In this document: positions 37,151 through 45,918 of the stretch, in pieces
Numbering within the stretch: position 1 is the first letter of the stretch
Layout of the letters: the number at the start of each line of letters is the position of its first letter
Source: Bacteroidota bacterium
Lineage (GTDB): Bacteria; Bacteroidota; Ignavibacteria; UBA10030; UBA8401
Assembly (NCBI GenBank): GCA_019455105.1
Contig: JACFMZ010000005.1
Location: forward strand, 14,226 to 62,979
Reading direction: 5' to 3'
DNA length: 48,754 nt
Program-made: the position numbers and the translations under genes
The notes under the pieces: model-generated
The model's database searches: none
What the model saw: the letters and a program-made list of their open reading frames with translations, nothing else
Told to the model about the DNA's origin: nothing

Positions 37151-38746
37151 CTATGTTATAAGTGTATCTTTCAACCATTCCACATCGTTTAAAAAATTAT
37201 AATCCGTATTGTAATGAAGTCCGCGGCTCTCTTTCCTTGCAATGGCAGAACGAATGATTAAATCCGCAACGCAGGCAAGATTTCTTAATTCTATTAATCC
37301 TTCAGATACTTTTGTTCGTTTATAAAAATCTTTTACTTCTTCCTGAATTAAATTTATTCTTCGTTGTGCTCTTGCTAAACGATGAGTTGAGCGAACGATA
37401 CCGACATAATCCCACATAACTTGTTGAATTTCTTTTCGATCGTGCGAGATTAAAACCCATTCTTCAGTATTAACCGTACCAGAATAATCCCAGTCAGGTA
37501 TATTTGCCGGTACGCCATTATTTTTATCTTTATTTTGCTTTAAATATTTTGCCGCATCGTGTGAATAGACAACAGCTTCCAGCAATGAATTACTTGCTAA
37601 TCTATTAGCACCATGAAGCCCTGTCATACTAACTTCGCCACAAGCAAAAAGATTTTTGATTGATGTTTTTCCTTGTAAATCTGTAACAACACCACCGCAG
37701 GAATAATGTGCAGCAGGAACAACCGGAATTAAATCTTTAGTCATATCAATTCCGTGTTTCAGGCATCGTTCATAAATATTTGGGAAATGCTCCTTAATCT
37801 TTTCTCCGTGTAAATGTGTAACATCCAAATAAACAAATTCATCACCTGTCCTTTTTAACTCGTTATCAATAGCGCGTGCAACAATATCTCTCGGTGCCAA
37901 TGAGCCTTGCGGGTTATATTTCAGCATGAAATCTTCACCTTGCGCATTCCGTAAGATACCACCGAATCCGCGCACGGCTTCAGAAATAAGAAAACTCGGT
38001 GAACCTGAATTAAATAATGTGGTCGGATGAAACTGTATAAATTCCATATTTGCGATTGCCGCGCCGGCTCTGTATGCCATGGCAACGCCATCTCCGGTTG
38101 CAATTAACGGATTTGTAGTATGTAAATACACATGCCCTGCTCCGCCGGTTGCAAGCATAGTGTTTTTTGCAATAAAGGTTTTGACCACATTTTTATTGAT
38201 ATCCAGTACATACGCACCCCAGCAGTGAATGGTATCGTGATTTTCTTTTTTTGTTGTGAAGAGGTGGTGTTCGGTAATTAAATCTATGGTTACATGGTTT
38301 TCATAAACTTTTATGTTGGGGTGAGATGCAACTTTATCAAGAAGTGCCCGCTCAATTTCTTTCCCGGTAAGGTCGGCGGCATGAACAATTCTGTTCTTTG
38401 AATGACCTCCTTCTTTTCCTAAATCTAATTCTTTTCCCGATCGTGTGAATTGAACGCCTATTTCAATCAGCTCGTTAATTCGTTCAGGTCCATCGTGGAC
38501 TACATGTTCAACAGTATCTCGATGGCACAGATACGCGCCCGCTTTCATCGTATCTTCAATATGATTCTCAAAGGAATCCGTTGAAGACATGACAGAGGCA
38601 ATACCGCCTTGAGCGTAATTGGTATTGGATTCTGCTGTTTCTTTTTTTGTGACAATGGAGACAGTGCCGGTATCAGCAATCCTTAAAGCAAAGGAAAGTC
38701 CGGCAATTCCGCTGCCGATAACTAAAAAATCTGATTCTAATTTCAT
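37151..38746 (-). CDS. nadB: L-aspartate oxidase
   Basis: FAD enzyme (531 residues) that oxidises L-aspartate to iminoaspartate for quinolinate and NAD synthesis. Features are the FAD loop [13 protein letters not shown] (near 9-21), [36 protein letters not shown] and [16 protein letters not shown]. The C-terminal helical domain is complete. nadA and nadC are not here. The gene lies downstream of the barrel-protein terminator, and I could not identify its own promoter in the short gap. Confidence 0.95.
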   Translation of the reverse strand: MKLESDFLVIGSGIAGLSFALRIADTGTVSIVTKKETAESNTNYAQGGIASVMSSTDSFENHIEDTMKAGAYLCHRDTVEHVVHDGPERINELIEIGVQFTRSGKELDLGKEGGHSKNRIVHAADLTGKEIERALLDKVASHPNIKVYENHVTIDLITEHHLFTTKKENHDTIHCWGAYVLDINKNVVKTFIAKNTMLATGGAGHVYLHTTNPLIATGDGVAMAYRAGAAIANMEFIQFHPTTLFNSGSPSFLISEAVRGFGGILRNAQGEDFMLKYNPQGSLAPRDIVARAIDNELKRTGDEFVYLDVTHLHGEKIKEHFPNIYERCLKHGIDMTKDLIPVVPAAHYSCGGVVTDLQGKTSIKNLFACGEVSMTGLHGANRLASNSLLEAVVYSHDAAKYLKQNKDKNNGVPANIPDWDYSGTVNTEEWVLISHDRKEIQQVMWDYVGIVRSTHRLARAQRRINLIQEEVKDFYKRTKVSEGLIELRNLACVADLIIRSAIARKESRGLHYNTDYNFLNDVEWLKDTLIT

Positions 38747-38765
38747 ATTTAAAGATACAAAAATA

Positions 38766-38796
38766 AAAAAGGAGAGAAAAGAATTCTCTCCTTTTT
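38766..38796 (-). terminator. Rho-independent terminator of the barrel-protein gene
   Basis: A 13-bp stem (38766-38778 with 38784-38796, core GGAGAGAA/TTCTCTCC) with a 5-base loop. On the minus strand it runs on into T6-A-T5. It lies 25 bp after the TAA at 38821. Confidence 0.85.
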
Positions 38797-38820
38797 ATAG
38801 AATAACCCAAAAATTAAAAA

Positions 38821-39300
38821 TTAGTTAATCCACCAGGTTAATGTTGTACCTACACCTTGTGTACCAAAGGTAGAAGTCGTTGCACCGCTGGGTCCGCTGC
38901 TTCCAAAGCCTAATGCAACATAACCGCCCCATGCAAAACGTGAACTAAACCAATATTCTGCTCCACCCATCACTCATACTCCGAGATTTGTTGTTGAAGG
39001 TGTTCCGCTTGATGATGTAAAGCTCAAGCCGCCGCCGTAGAAATAAGAAACATTTTCTACGATTGGATTATAGAGTTTAATGTTTACGCCAAGCCCAAAA
39101 GTTGATACCGAAGTTCCTGCAAAAGAACTCGAGTTAAATACAAGACCTCCATCAAGACGCATATTCTCTGATAATGCATATGCACCACCCAACTGACCAC
39201 CGCCCAGGTCTGTTGTAACACCAATTTTCCCAGCAGAAAGCTGAGCAAAAGAGATAGATGATACAAGAAGTACAGCTGCCACAACAAAAAACTTTTTCAT
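38821..39300 (-). pseudogene. Small outer-membrane beta-barrel protein, interrupted by an in-frame TGA
   Basis: From ATG 39300 the product starts with a signal peptide (MKKFFVVAAVLLVSSISFAQ) and alternating beta strands (KIGVTTDLGGGQLGGAYAL, then FGLGVNIKLYN). After residue 108 a TGA (38974-38976) occurs. The same frame then continues for 50 residues, VMGGAEYWFSSRFAWGGY up to TLTWWIN and TAA 38821, clearly the remaining strands of the barrel. The intact protein would have about 159 residues. Its own promoter, ribosome site and terminator are all present. A single base change (for example TCA or GGA to TGA) explains the lesion. Without the last strands the barrel could not close. Confidence 0.78.
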
Positions 39301-39307
39301 AAAAATT

Positions 39308-39395
39308 GCTCCTATATATTATGTGATTAGAATGTTAGTTTGGTGAAGGCATTAAATTATGTGAGAAATATAAAACAGCTTTCCTTGTAAGTCAA
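39308..39395 (-). promoter_or_regulatory. Promoter and ribosome binding site of the barrel-protein gene
   Basis: On the minus strand TTGACT (39390-39395), a 17-base spacer and TATATT (39367-39372) form a near-consensus sigma-70 promoter. AGGAGC (39308-39313) stands 7 bases before the ATG at 39300. The leader is about 60 nt. Confidence 0.75.
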
Positions 39396-39405
39396 GTAAG
39401 ATTTA

Positions 39406-40686
39406 TTAGAAATATATAATAACTGAAGTGCTTAACGTACCGATAGAAAAATCAATTTTGCCGTCCGTATCAAATTCCTGAGTATATGCAACACTCGAAA
39501 GTGTCACATCAATTGCAAATCGGTCTGTAATGTATCCCGAACCGATAGCGATTCCTGAGCCGCTGACCTGCTCTGAGGTTGGGATGTAATCGCCGTTAGC
39601 AGCGCTGTAAGTTTGTTTTGAAAGAGGCGTTGGAACCGTTTTAAATCCTAAGCGAAGCGGTATAATTCCCTGTTCCATAACAATTAAATACTCTGCACCT
39701 ATCCGAAATTCATTCAAATTATTTCCGCTCTGGCTTATTTTTTCTTTAGAGTTTCCTGATAAGCCGCTTGATTTCGAGGCGGCATCCGTTGATATTTCTT
39801 TATCACCGTACATACGCATTTCATAATCCAAGGCAATGGTAAAATTATCACCGATACGATAAGACGCACCCAACCCGAGCATAAACGGCATCGCAATTTC
39901 TTGTTTAACATCATAATTATCCGTTGTGCCGGTAAAAATCTGGTCATTCTCTTTAAAAGTTCCGTCGCTGGATAACGTGAACGGTGTTTTAAGTGTAACG
40001 CCGAGTTTGAGTGGTATTCTGCTTGATGAACTTTCAAAATCCGCTAATCCTCCCAATACAAAATTAAATCCGGTAAAATTTAGCTCTGTGTTCTCAGTAT
40101 AAGAGCCATTAAATCCTATTGAAGCAACAGACATTTTATCGGTAGAGTTAAGACTACCTGTCCAAATATTTGCCGAGAGTCCGACGGAAATCATTGGATT
40201 CAGTTTTAGTGCAATTGCCGGAGTAATAGTATTTGCACCTCCCGAAGCATCCGAATTAACTGTCCATAATTGTGATGGATTGCTGGGATTTCGGTACTCT
40301 TTTTTAAATTTTTTATAAAAATCTAACTGCCTTTGATAAGCGATTGCTGCAACAATTTTAAGACCACTGAGTGAAACCGGTGTGGCAAAGCTTCCAAAAT
40401 TAAAGGAGAAATAGCTTTGACTTTCATCTTCGTTTAACGATGCATCAAAGTTATCTGTATATTTTGCACCGTTAGAAATAAAGCGGGCAACAATGGATGC
40501 TTCCGGTCTTTCAAGTTGTGAAAGTCCGGCAGGATTCCACACTACTGCAGTGGCATCATCTGCTAAACCAATAAAGGCGCCGCCAAAGCCTTCCGCTCGA
40601 GCGCCGGCGCCCGTTAAATTAAAATCTTGTGCAAAAAGAAAAGAAGTGCTGATTAAAAAGATAGAAAGGTGTACAAAACGATACAT
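39406..40686 (-). CDS. OmpP1/FadL-type outer membrane protein
   Basis: A 426-residue outer-membrane barrel of the FadL/TodX group. A signal peptide (about 1-19, ending FLFAQ) is followed by GAGARAEGFGGAFIGLADDATAVVWNPAGL, the N-terminal hatch signature with the Asn-Pro-Ala-Gly element. Amphipathic strands fill the rest and the chain ends with Phe (SVIIYF), the usual assembly signal. FadL proteins carry hydrophobic molecules; in T9SS organisms a relative (PorV) serves secretion, so a role with the type IX cargo in this window is possible but unproven. A strong GGAGG ribosome site precedes ATG 40686, 17 bp after the csgG-like gene. Confidence 0.87.
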   Translation of the reverse strand: MYRFVHLSIFLISTSFLFAQDFNLTGAGARAEGFGGAFIGLADDATAVVWNPAGLSQLERPEASIVARFISNGAKYTDNFDASLNEDESQSYFSFNFGSFATPVSLSGLKIVAAIAYQRQLDFYKKFKKEYRNPSNPSQLWTVNSDASGGANTITPAIALKLNPMISVGLSANIWTGSLNSTDKMSVASIGFNGSYTENTELNFTGFNFVLGGLADFESSSSRIPLKLGVTLKTPFTLSSDGTFKENDQIFTGTTDNYDVKQEIAMPFMLGLGASYRIGDNFTIALDYEMRMYGDKEISTDAASKSSGLSGNSKEKISQSGNNLNEFRIGAEYLIVMEQGIIPLRLGFKTVPTPLSKQTYSAANGDYIPTSEQVSGSGIAIGSGYITDRFAIDVTLSSVAYTQEFDTDGKIDFSIGTLSTSVIIYF

Positions 40687-40703
40687 TTGCCCTCCGTTAA
40701 AAA

Positions 40704-41897
40704 TTATTTAATGATTACTTTATCACCGACTTGAATTTCTTGTTCTGTTTCGAGCGGTTTTACTGTTGCAAATTTTTCTGATACTTGAATAACGAGAATT
40801 TCACCGAGCTTAGTTACTTTTCGTCCAAGAATTTCTCCGGAAATAGGATGCTTAATACTTTCGCCTTCCCGAAAAACAACACATTTTGTTCCTTTCCGTA
40901 ATCCTTGTGTATTCCCGATATCGATGAACATTTCACTGGATTCAACTTTAATAATGTCACCTTCAATAATCGGCAGTTCATTGTAAAGCATAGTGGCAAC
41001 ATTTTTTACGGCAAAATCCACAACATCTTGGGAAGTCGTATCCGCATTCACATCATGTGCGGCAAGCGTTTCGCCGGTTTCAACATCTACAAGCCTTGCC
41101 GAAATTTTTAAATTTTTTCCTGTATACGAAATATTCCCGACAACCAACGCATCGGCGCCGGTCATCTTTCCAAGTTTTACCGCAGTTTTATCATCAACAA
41201 TTCCGGATGCTTGAATTTTTTGTTCAGAAATAATTTTATCTAGTGCAGAACGTTCAATAACTTTAAATCGGCGCAGATTAACAAGTTCATTAATCATTTC
41301 ATTCGTTACGCCGTCCTTATATTTAATTGTTTGTTTATTCGTTTCGAACGGTAGAACAGCAACAGCTAAGCGTGAACCGACCTGGGTAAGATTACTCGGA
41401 TCATATTTTTTTGTAACAACAATAATGTTTGTTGAAGCAGGTTGAACAATTTTATTTTGCGAAACAGCGTCCGGTTTATACGGAGTTATTTCTTGTGAAG
41501 ACGTTTTTGGTTTTGGTTCTTCCTGTTTTTTAATGGCAATTGGTGTCGGTAAAACACCGCCGGTGATTTTCTTAAAATATTCTACTGCTCTTTCAGTTGA
41601 ACGATATGCAAGCGAAAGTTCCAGCTCTTTCTTTGCATTTTCATTTTCACCGAGCATGTAATACGCAATTCCTGTTTCTCTGTGAGGATAATATTCTATA
41701 AAGTGCGTTCCGTATGTGCGCTTACGCTGCATATCTTCAAATTCCAGCGATGAAGCACTTTTAAATTCTGTAATTGCTCGCTGCCAATCTTGTTTTTCCA
41801 TAAATTCAAGACCAACGCTATAATAATTATAGAACTTTGTCTGCCCTATTAGTGAAACAGAAATTATCAATAAAAAGAAAGAAATATTTTTTATCAT
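40704..41897 (-). CDS. TPR-CsgG-FlgT_C-like envelope lipoprotein-related protein
   Basis: A 397-residue exported protein. A signal-like segment (MIKNISFFLLIISVSLIGQ) is followed by TPR-like helices (FYNYYSVGLEFMEKQDWQRAITEF to ~115), a Pro/Lys-rich linker and a CsgG-like domain (about 170-320: LAVAVLPFETN, FKVIERSALDKII, GADALVVGNISYTG, LVDVETGETLA). A small C-terminal domain (EGDIIKVESSEMFIDIG to VGDKVIIK) resembles FlgT C-terminal beta domains. No lipobox Cys is seen. I chose ATG 41897 over the GTG just before it because it is better spaced from GGAGAA. Role unknown; it is cotranscribed with the fadL-like gene. Confidence 0.8.
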   Translation of the reverse strand: MIKNISFFLLIISVSLIGQTKFYNYYSVGLEFMEKQDWQRAITEFKSASSLEFEDMQRKRTYGTHFIEYYPHRETGIAYYMLGENENAKKELELSLAYRSTERAVEYFKKITGGVLPTPIAIKKQEEPKPKTSSQEITPYKPDAVSQNKIVQPASTNIIVVTKKYDPSNLTQVGSRLAVAVLPFETNKQTIKYKDGVTNEMINELVNLRRFKVIERSALDKIISEQKIQASGIVDDKTAVKLGKMTGADALVVGNISYTGKNLKISARLVDVETGETLAAHDVNADTTSQDVVDFAVKNVATMLYNELPIIEGDIIKVESSEMFIDIGNTQGLRKGTKCVVFREGESIKHPISGEILGRKVTKLGEILVIQVSEKFATVKPLETEQEIQVGDKVIIK

Positions 41898-41917
41898 CAC
41901 TTCTCCGATTTGGAAAA

Positions 41918-41946
41918 AGTATAGACAAATAGCGTATTATTGTCAA
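41918..41946 (-). promoter_or_regulatory. Consensus-like sigma-70 promoter of the csgG-like/fadL-like unit
   Basis: TTGACA (41941-41946), 17 bases, TATACT (41918-41923) on the minus strand, with a GGAGAA ribosome site before ATG 41897. This is the best promoter match in the window. Confidence 0.82.
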
Positions 41947-41954
41947 TATAATTC

Positions 41955-43115
41955 TTATTTAATGGTTTGTTTTAAAGCGTTCAGTAGAATTTCAAATTCT
42001 TTCTTCCCCGCAATCAACGGCGGTAAAATTCTAATTACAGTATTTGCGGTAGCATTAACTAGTACACCCAGTGCAAGCATTGCTTCAGCAACGGGCGCAC
42101 TCTCTGAATGCAGCTCGATTCCAATCATAAAACCGTAACATCGAATTTCTTTTATGGAAGGATGCTTTAAGTTAATCAATTGCTCCTTAAACCATTGAGA
42201 GGTCTCACGGACATGGTTCATTAACTGGTTGTTTAAAATTGTTTTGATGACGGCAATACCTGCGGCACATGCCACCGGATTTCCGCCGAAAGTTGTTCCG
42301 TGAACTCCGTAGGTCCACACATTTTCTACTTTTTCATTGCCAAGTATTGCACCGAGCGGAAGACCGCCTCCGATCGGTTTTGCTATGGTAACAACATCAG
42401 GATGGAAGTTAAACTGTTCGAAGGCAAACAACTTTCCTGTTCTCCCGATTCCTGATTGAATCTCATCGGCGACAACTAAAAATCCGTATTCGTCTCTTAA
42501 TGCTGTCAAAGTTTCAATAAATTCTTTCGTTACCCCGACAATTCCTCCTTCACCTTGAATAAATTCAAGAAAGACAGCTGCAGTTTCAGCATTTACTTTT
42601 GATTTTAAATCGTGAACATTATTAAACTCAATGCTTCCGAAATTTTCTAGAAAAGGTCCGTATCCTTCACGATATTTTTCTTTATCCATCAGCGAAAGTG
42701 CGCCCATCGATCGTCCGCTGAATCCGTTGGACATTCCAAAAATATTTTTCTTCCCTTTATTACTCCCCCATTTTCGTACCAGTTTAATAGTTCCTTCAAT
42801 CGCTTCCGTACCGCTGTTGGAAAAAAATATTCGCTTGAAACTTGAGTTGTGAATTAATAACTCCGCAAGCTCAATTTGCGGCTCTTGAAGAAAATAATTG
42901 GAAAGGTGTGTATATTTTGATGCTTGTTCTGCAATAGCATGCGTTATCGCCGGATGCGCATAACCTAAAGCATTTACTGCTAAACCGGCGAACATATCAA
43001 GATATTTTTTCCCATCCTTTGTAAAAAGATAGCATCCTTCTCCTTTTACTACTTCCAGCGGTAACCGTTTATACGTTTGAAAAAATATATTATGTTCTCG
43101 TTCTAAAAAATTCAT
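41955..43115 (-). CDS. argD: Class III aminotransferase, probable acetylornithine aminotransferase
   Basis: A 386-residue PLP enzyme of the ArgD/LysJ/GabT class. Signatures are SNSGTEAIEGTIKLVRKW (99-116), the Asp217 stretch VVADEIQSGIGRTGKLFA, and PLP Lys246 in TIAKPIGGGLPLGA. HGTTFGGNPVACAAG is typical of ArgD, which transaminates N-acetylglutamate semialdehyde in arginine synthesis. No other arg gene is nearby, so another omega-amino substrate (for example succinylornithine or ornithine) is possible. It overlaps coaE by 4 bp. Confidence 0.85.
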   Translation of the reverse strand: MNFLEREHNIFFQTYKRLPLEVVKGEGCYLFTKDGKKYLDMFAGLAVNALGYAHPAITHAIAEQASKYTHLSNYFLQEPQIELAELLIHNSSFKRIFFSNSGTEAIEGTIKLVRKWGSNKGKKNIFGMSNGFSGRSMGALSLMDKEKYREGYGPFLENFGSIEFNNVHDLKSKVNAETAAVFLEFIQGEGGIVGVTKEFIETLTALRDEYGFLVVADEIQSGIGRTGKLFAFEQFNFHPDVVTIAKPIGGGLPLGAILGNEKVENVWTYGVHGTTFGGNPVACAAGIAVIKTILNNQLMNHVRETSQWFKEQLINLKHPSIKEIRCYGFMIGIELHSESAPVAEAMLALGVLVNATANTVIRILPPLIAGKKEFEILLNALKQTIK

Positions 43116-43726
43116 TGCTCTGCTTCTCTTTCTTTTAAGGTTGAAAATAAGGTGTGATAAAATAGCACTTTCCGTGTTAATTCTTCCGGTGTGCCGTTGT
43201 TCTCCAAAATAAAGTCTGCCAGTTTTTTATGCTCATCATTTGAGAGCTGATACTGCATTCGTCGAGCAATTTCATCGGGCGACGAAGTATCTCTATGAAT
43301 AATTCGCGAGATTCTTATTGCTTCATCGGCAATTATGGAGAATGAATAATCCACAAAGTTATCCATTCCGGATTCGAACAACAGTGCTGCTTCCGCAAGA
43401 CAATATGATGCCTGTGTTTGTAAACGAGATTTCCATTGAAGAAATTCTTTAAATACCAACGGATGAATAATTGAATTTAAAATCTCTAACTGATCCGAAG
43501 ATGAAAAGACGATCTCTGCGAGTTTTTTATGCAGAAGTATTCCATTCTTGTCGTACATACTTCCAAAGTTCTTTTCTATCTCTTTTTTTGCAGAAGAATT
43601 TTGTTGTGCAAGTTTTTTTGCAACGCTGTCAGCATCAAAAACAGAAATATGATACTGCTGCTGGAATAGTTTAGAGACTGTTGTTTTTCCGCTTCCGATG
43701 CCGCCGGTAATGCCTATCGAAATCAT
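43112..43726 (-). CDS. coaE: Dephospho-CoA kinase
   Basis: Last step of coenzyme A synthesis, phosphorylating the ribose 3'-OH of dephospho-CoA. The 204 residues start with the P-loop ITGGIGSGKTTVSKLF (6-21). VFDADSVAKKLA, HPLVFKEF, AEAALLFESGMD and the lid Arg residues (ISRIIHRDTSSPDEIARRMQYQ) complete the family pattern. It overlaps argD by 4 bp and lies 5 bp after rny. Confidence 0.94.
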   Translation of the reverse strand: MISIGITGGIGSGKTTVSKLFQQQYHISVFDADSVAKKLAQQNSSAKKEIEKNFGSMYDKNGILLHKKLAEIVFSSSDQLEILNSIIHPLVFKEFLQWKSRLQTQASYCLAEAALLFESGMDNFVDYSFSIIADEAIRISRIIHRDTSSPDEIARRMQYQLSNDEHKKLADFILENNGTPEELTRKVLFYHTLFSTLKEREAEQ

Positions 43727-43731
43727 TTTAA

Positions 43732-45291
43732 CTATTTAGCAAATGAAACAGAGCGCACTTCACGAATAACTACAACTTTTATTTGTCCCGGGTATTCCAT
43801 CTCTTGTTGAATTTTTCGAGCGATATCATGAGCTAATTGATCGGCCATTGCGTCGTCAATTTTATCGTGCTCAACAATTACTCGAATTTCCCTTCCGGCT
43901 TGTAGTGCGTATGTGGCAGAAACACCCTTAAAGGATTTGGCTAACTCCTCTAATTTTTCAAGGCGTTTCACGTAACCTTCAACGGATTCCCTGCGAGCGC
44001 CCGGCCGCGCACCGCTGATTGCATCAGCAGCTTGAACAATAGGCGCTATTGGATGTTCCATTGGTATATCGTCATGATGCGCACCGACGGCGTTGACGAC
44101 TATGCTGTGCTCGTTATACTTTTTAATTAACTCCATACCAAGCAGAGCATGCGGACCTTCTACGCTGCGATCGACAGTTTTACCAATATCATGCAGAAGA
44201 CCGGCACGTTTTGCAAGATTCACATCCAATCCGAGTTCCGACGACATGATGCCGCAGAGATATGCCACCTCAATACTGTGTTGCAATAAATTTTGGCCGT
44301 AGCTCGAACGGTATTTCATTCTGCCAATATGTTTAATTATTTCTTGGTGCGCGCCTGGCAGTCCTACTTCAATAAGTGTATTTTCACCGACTCGGATTGT
44401 TTCTTCTTCTAGTTCCTGTTTTACTTTTTCCACAACCTCTTCAATCCGTGCCGGATGAATTCTACCGTCGGCAATAAGACGCTCTAATGATATTCGTGCA
44501 ACTTCTCGGCGAAATGCGTCAAATCCAGATAAAATAACAGCTTCCGGCGTGTCATCTACGATAACATCTACACCTGTCGCCGCTTCAAAGGCGCGAATAT
44601 TTCGTCCTTCTCTGCCGATTATTCTACCCTTCATTTCATCGCTTTGAATTTGTAAAACACTAACCGTTGTTTCCACTGCATGATCAGCGGCAGATCGCTG
44701 GATTGCCTGAACAATAATTTTCTGCGCTTCCTTTTTTCCATCTTCTTTTGCTTTATCCCTAATTTCTTTTAAGGTTTGCGCTGCTTCAGTCTTTACGGCG
44801 TCTGTTAAGTTTTCCAAGAGAAGCTTTCGTGCTTCCTCCCTCGACATACCGGAAGCGCGCTCCAGACGGATATTTTCCTCCGCTATCATTGCATCTATTT
44901 CTTGCTGTTTTTGGGATAGATTTTTGGAAAGCTCTTCATTACGTCCTTGTAATTTTTGGACTTCTCTCTCCTTTTTATTCAGCAACTCAACTTTTCGGTC
45001 AATATTTTCTTCGCGACTGTTCAGTTGTTTTTCGTATGCTTGAAGTTTATTTCGCTTTTGGTTTGCTTCATTTTCAAATTCATGCTTTTTCTTATACCAT
45101 TCATCTTTCACTTCAAGCATTTTTTCTTTTTGTAATGCAGCAATATCACGGTCGGCATCGGATAATTTCTTTTTTGCCTCTTCCTCGGCATTGGCAATAC
45201 GATTTTTTCCGATTTTATTATTAATAAACCAGCTGGCAAAAAATGATAGGATAAAGAGGAAAGCTCCGAGTCCTAAAATATATACATCCAT
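43732..45291 (-). CDS. rny: Ribonuclease Y
   Basis: A 519-residue membrane-anchored endoribonuclease that starts mRNA decay. In order: an N-terminal transmembrane helix (LGLGAFLFILSFFASWFI), a long coiled coil (about 30-190), a KH RNA-binding domain (GRIIGREGRNIRAFEAATG) and an HD metal phosphodiesterase domain (LLHDIGKTVDRS near 365, GAHHDDIP). ATG 45291 has a GGAGA ribosome site and follows the 6S RNA gene by 26 bp. Confidence 0.96.
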   Translation of the reverse strand: MDVYILGLGAFLFILSFFASWFINNKIGKNRIANAEEEAKKKLSDADRDIAALQKEKMLEVKDEWYKKKHEFENEANQKRNKLQAYEKQLNSREENIDRKVELLNKKEREVQKLQGRNEELSKNLSQKQQEIDAMIAEENIRLERASGMSREEARKLLLENLTDAVKTEAAQTLKEIRDKAKEDGKKEAQKIIVQAIQRSAADHAVETTVSVLQIQSDEMKGRIIGREGRNIRAFEAATGVDVIVDDTPEAVILSGFDAFRREVARISLERLIADGRIHPARIEEVVEKVKQELEEETIRVGENTLIEVGLPGAHQEIIKHIGRMKYRSSYGQNLLQHSIEVAYLCGIMSSELGLDVNLAKRAGLLHDIGKTVDRSVEGPHALLGMELIKKYNEHSIVVNAVGAHHDDIPMEHPIAPIVQAADAISGARPGARRESVEGYVKRLEKLEELAKSFKGVSATYALQAGREIRVIVEHDKIDDAMADQLAHDIARKIQQEMEYPGQIKVVVIREVRSVSFAK

Positions 45292-45317
45292 AGATTCTCC
45301 AGGTCATTTAAAATAAA

Positions 45318-45554
45318 AATCCGCATCGTAGCAAAGGCAAGTGTAAAAGAAAGAACCCTTTTTTTACACGGTGGGTGTCCGCCTAGTTATTTCTTGTTTC
45401 CTCTGACTGCTAGTCCTTATTAAGGACAACCCGAAGGCTTTTGCAAATTCTCGTGAGAGATGAGGCCTGCAATATTACAACTATGAGTCGAACTCCCTTT
45501 TAGTTAACTAATAGGTTCTTTATTAGTATTTGTCTTACGCTGACGATGCGGATT
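45318..45554 (-). ncRNA. ssrS: Probable 6S RNA
   Basis: The 296-bp gap between zapA and rny contains one long structured element. Its ends AATCCGCATCGT and ACGATGCGGATT (minus strand) pair perfectly over 12 bp and are followed by a T-rich run, a built-in terminator. On the 3' side GACACCCACC precedes an 8-bp hairpin (GTGTAAAA with TTTTACAC, 45341-45369), in the same place as the ACACATTCACC-hairpin of E. coli 6S RNA. An apical hairpin GTCCTT/AAGGAC sits at 45413-45427. The position directly downstream of zapA is the classic location of ssrS. At about 237 nt it is longer than usual; an extra 5'-side hairpin (ACTAATA/TATTAGT) accounts for part of this. Confidence 0.75.
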
Positions 45555-45587
45555 ATTTATATTTTTTAAAGAAACAAACTCCTTTCA

Positions 45588-45878
45588 CTATTCCGGGTTA
45601 TGAATACTTGTATCGAGATAATTTGCTATTTTTGAAATTTCATATTCGAGCATAGCGTTCGTCTGAGTTCCTTTATCCCGCTCCTTAAACAAATCTTCCG
45701 TAATGTTTAACGCAGCCAGTACGGAAATTGTCAACGGAGGCTGTTCCGGAATTTTCTCATGAACAGATTGAATCATTGAATCAACATACGCGGCAACCTG
45801 CTTGGTAAACTCTTCGCTTTCTCCGCGTAACGGATACTCTGATCCGAAAATTTTTACACGTACGCTTTTTCTGTCCAT
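45588..45878 (-). CDS. zapA: Cell division protein ZapA
   Basis: A 96-residue FtsZ-ring stabiliser. The N-terminal globular part VRVKIFGSEYPLRGESEEFTKQVAAYVD and the following VLAALNITEDLFKER lead into the C-terminal coiled coil, as in the family. It lies upstream of the 6S RNA gene and 40 bp after the coiled-coil gene, within the pheT-zapA run that is common in several phyla. Confidence 0.92.
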   Translation of the reverse strand: MDRKSVRVKIFGSEYPLRGESEEFTKQVAAYVDSMIQSVHEKIPEQPPLTISVLAALNITEDLFKERDKGTQTNAMLEYEISKIANYLDTSIHNPE

Positions 45879-45918
45879 TGAGAGTGAAAGTTATTAGTAA
45901 GTAGTGTTAGTCAGCAAT

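Noticed and set aside
38974..38976. TGA read as a sense codon (alternative genetic code or selenocysteine)
   Set aside because: TGA is used as a normal stop by several genes here (the ABC ATPase, dprE1, dprE2, mutL), and no conserved Cys/Sec position or SECIS-like hairpin is apparent. A simple nonsense change is more economical.
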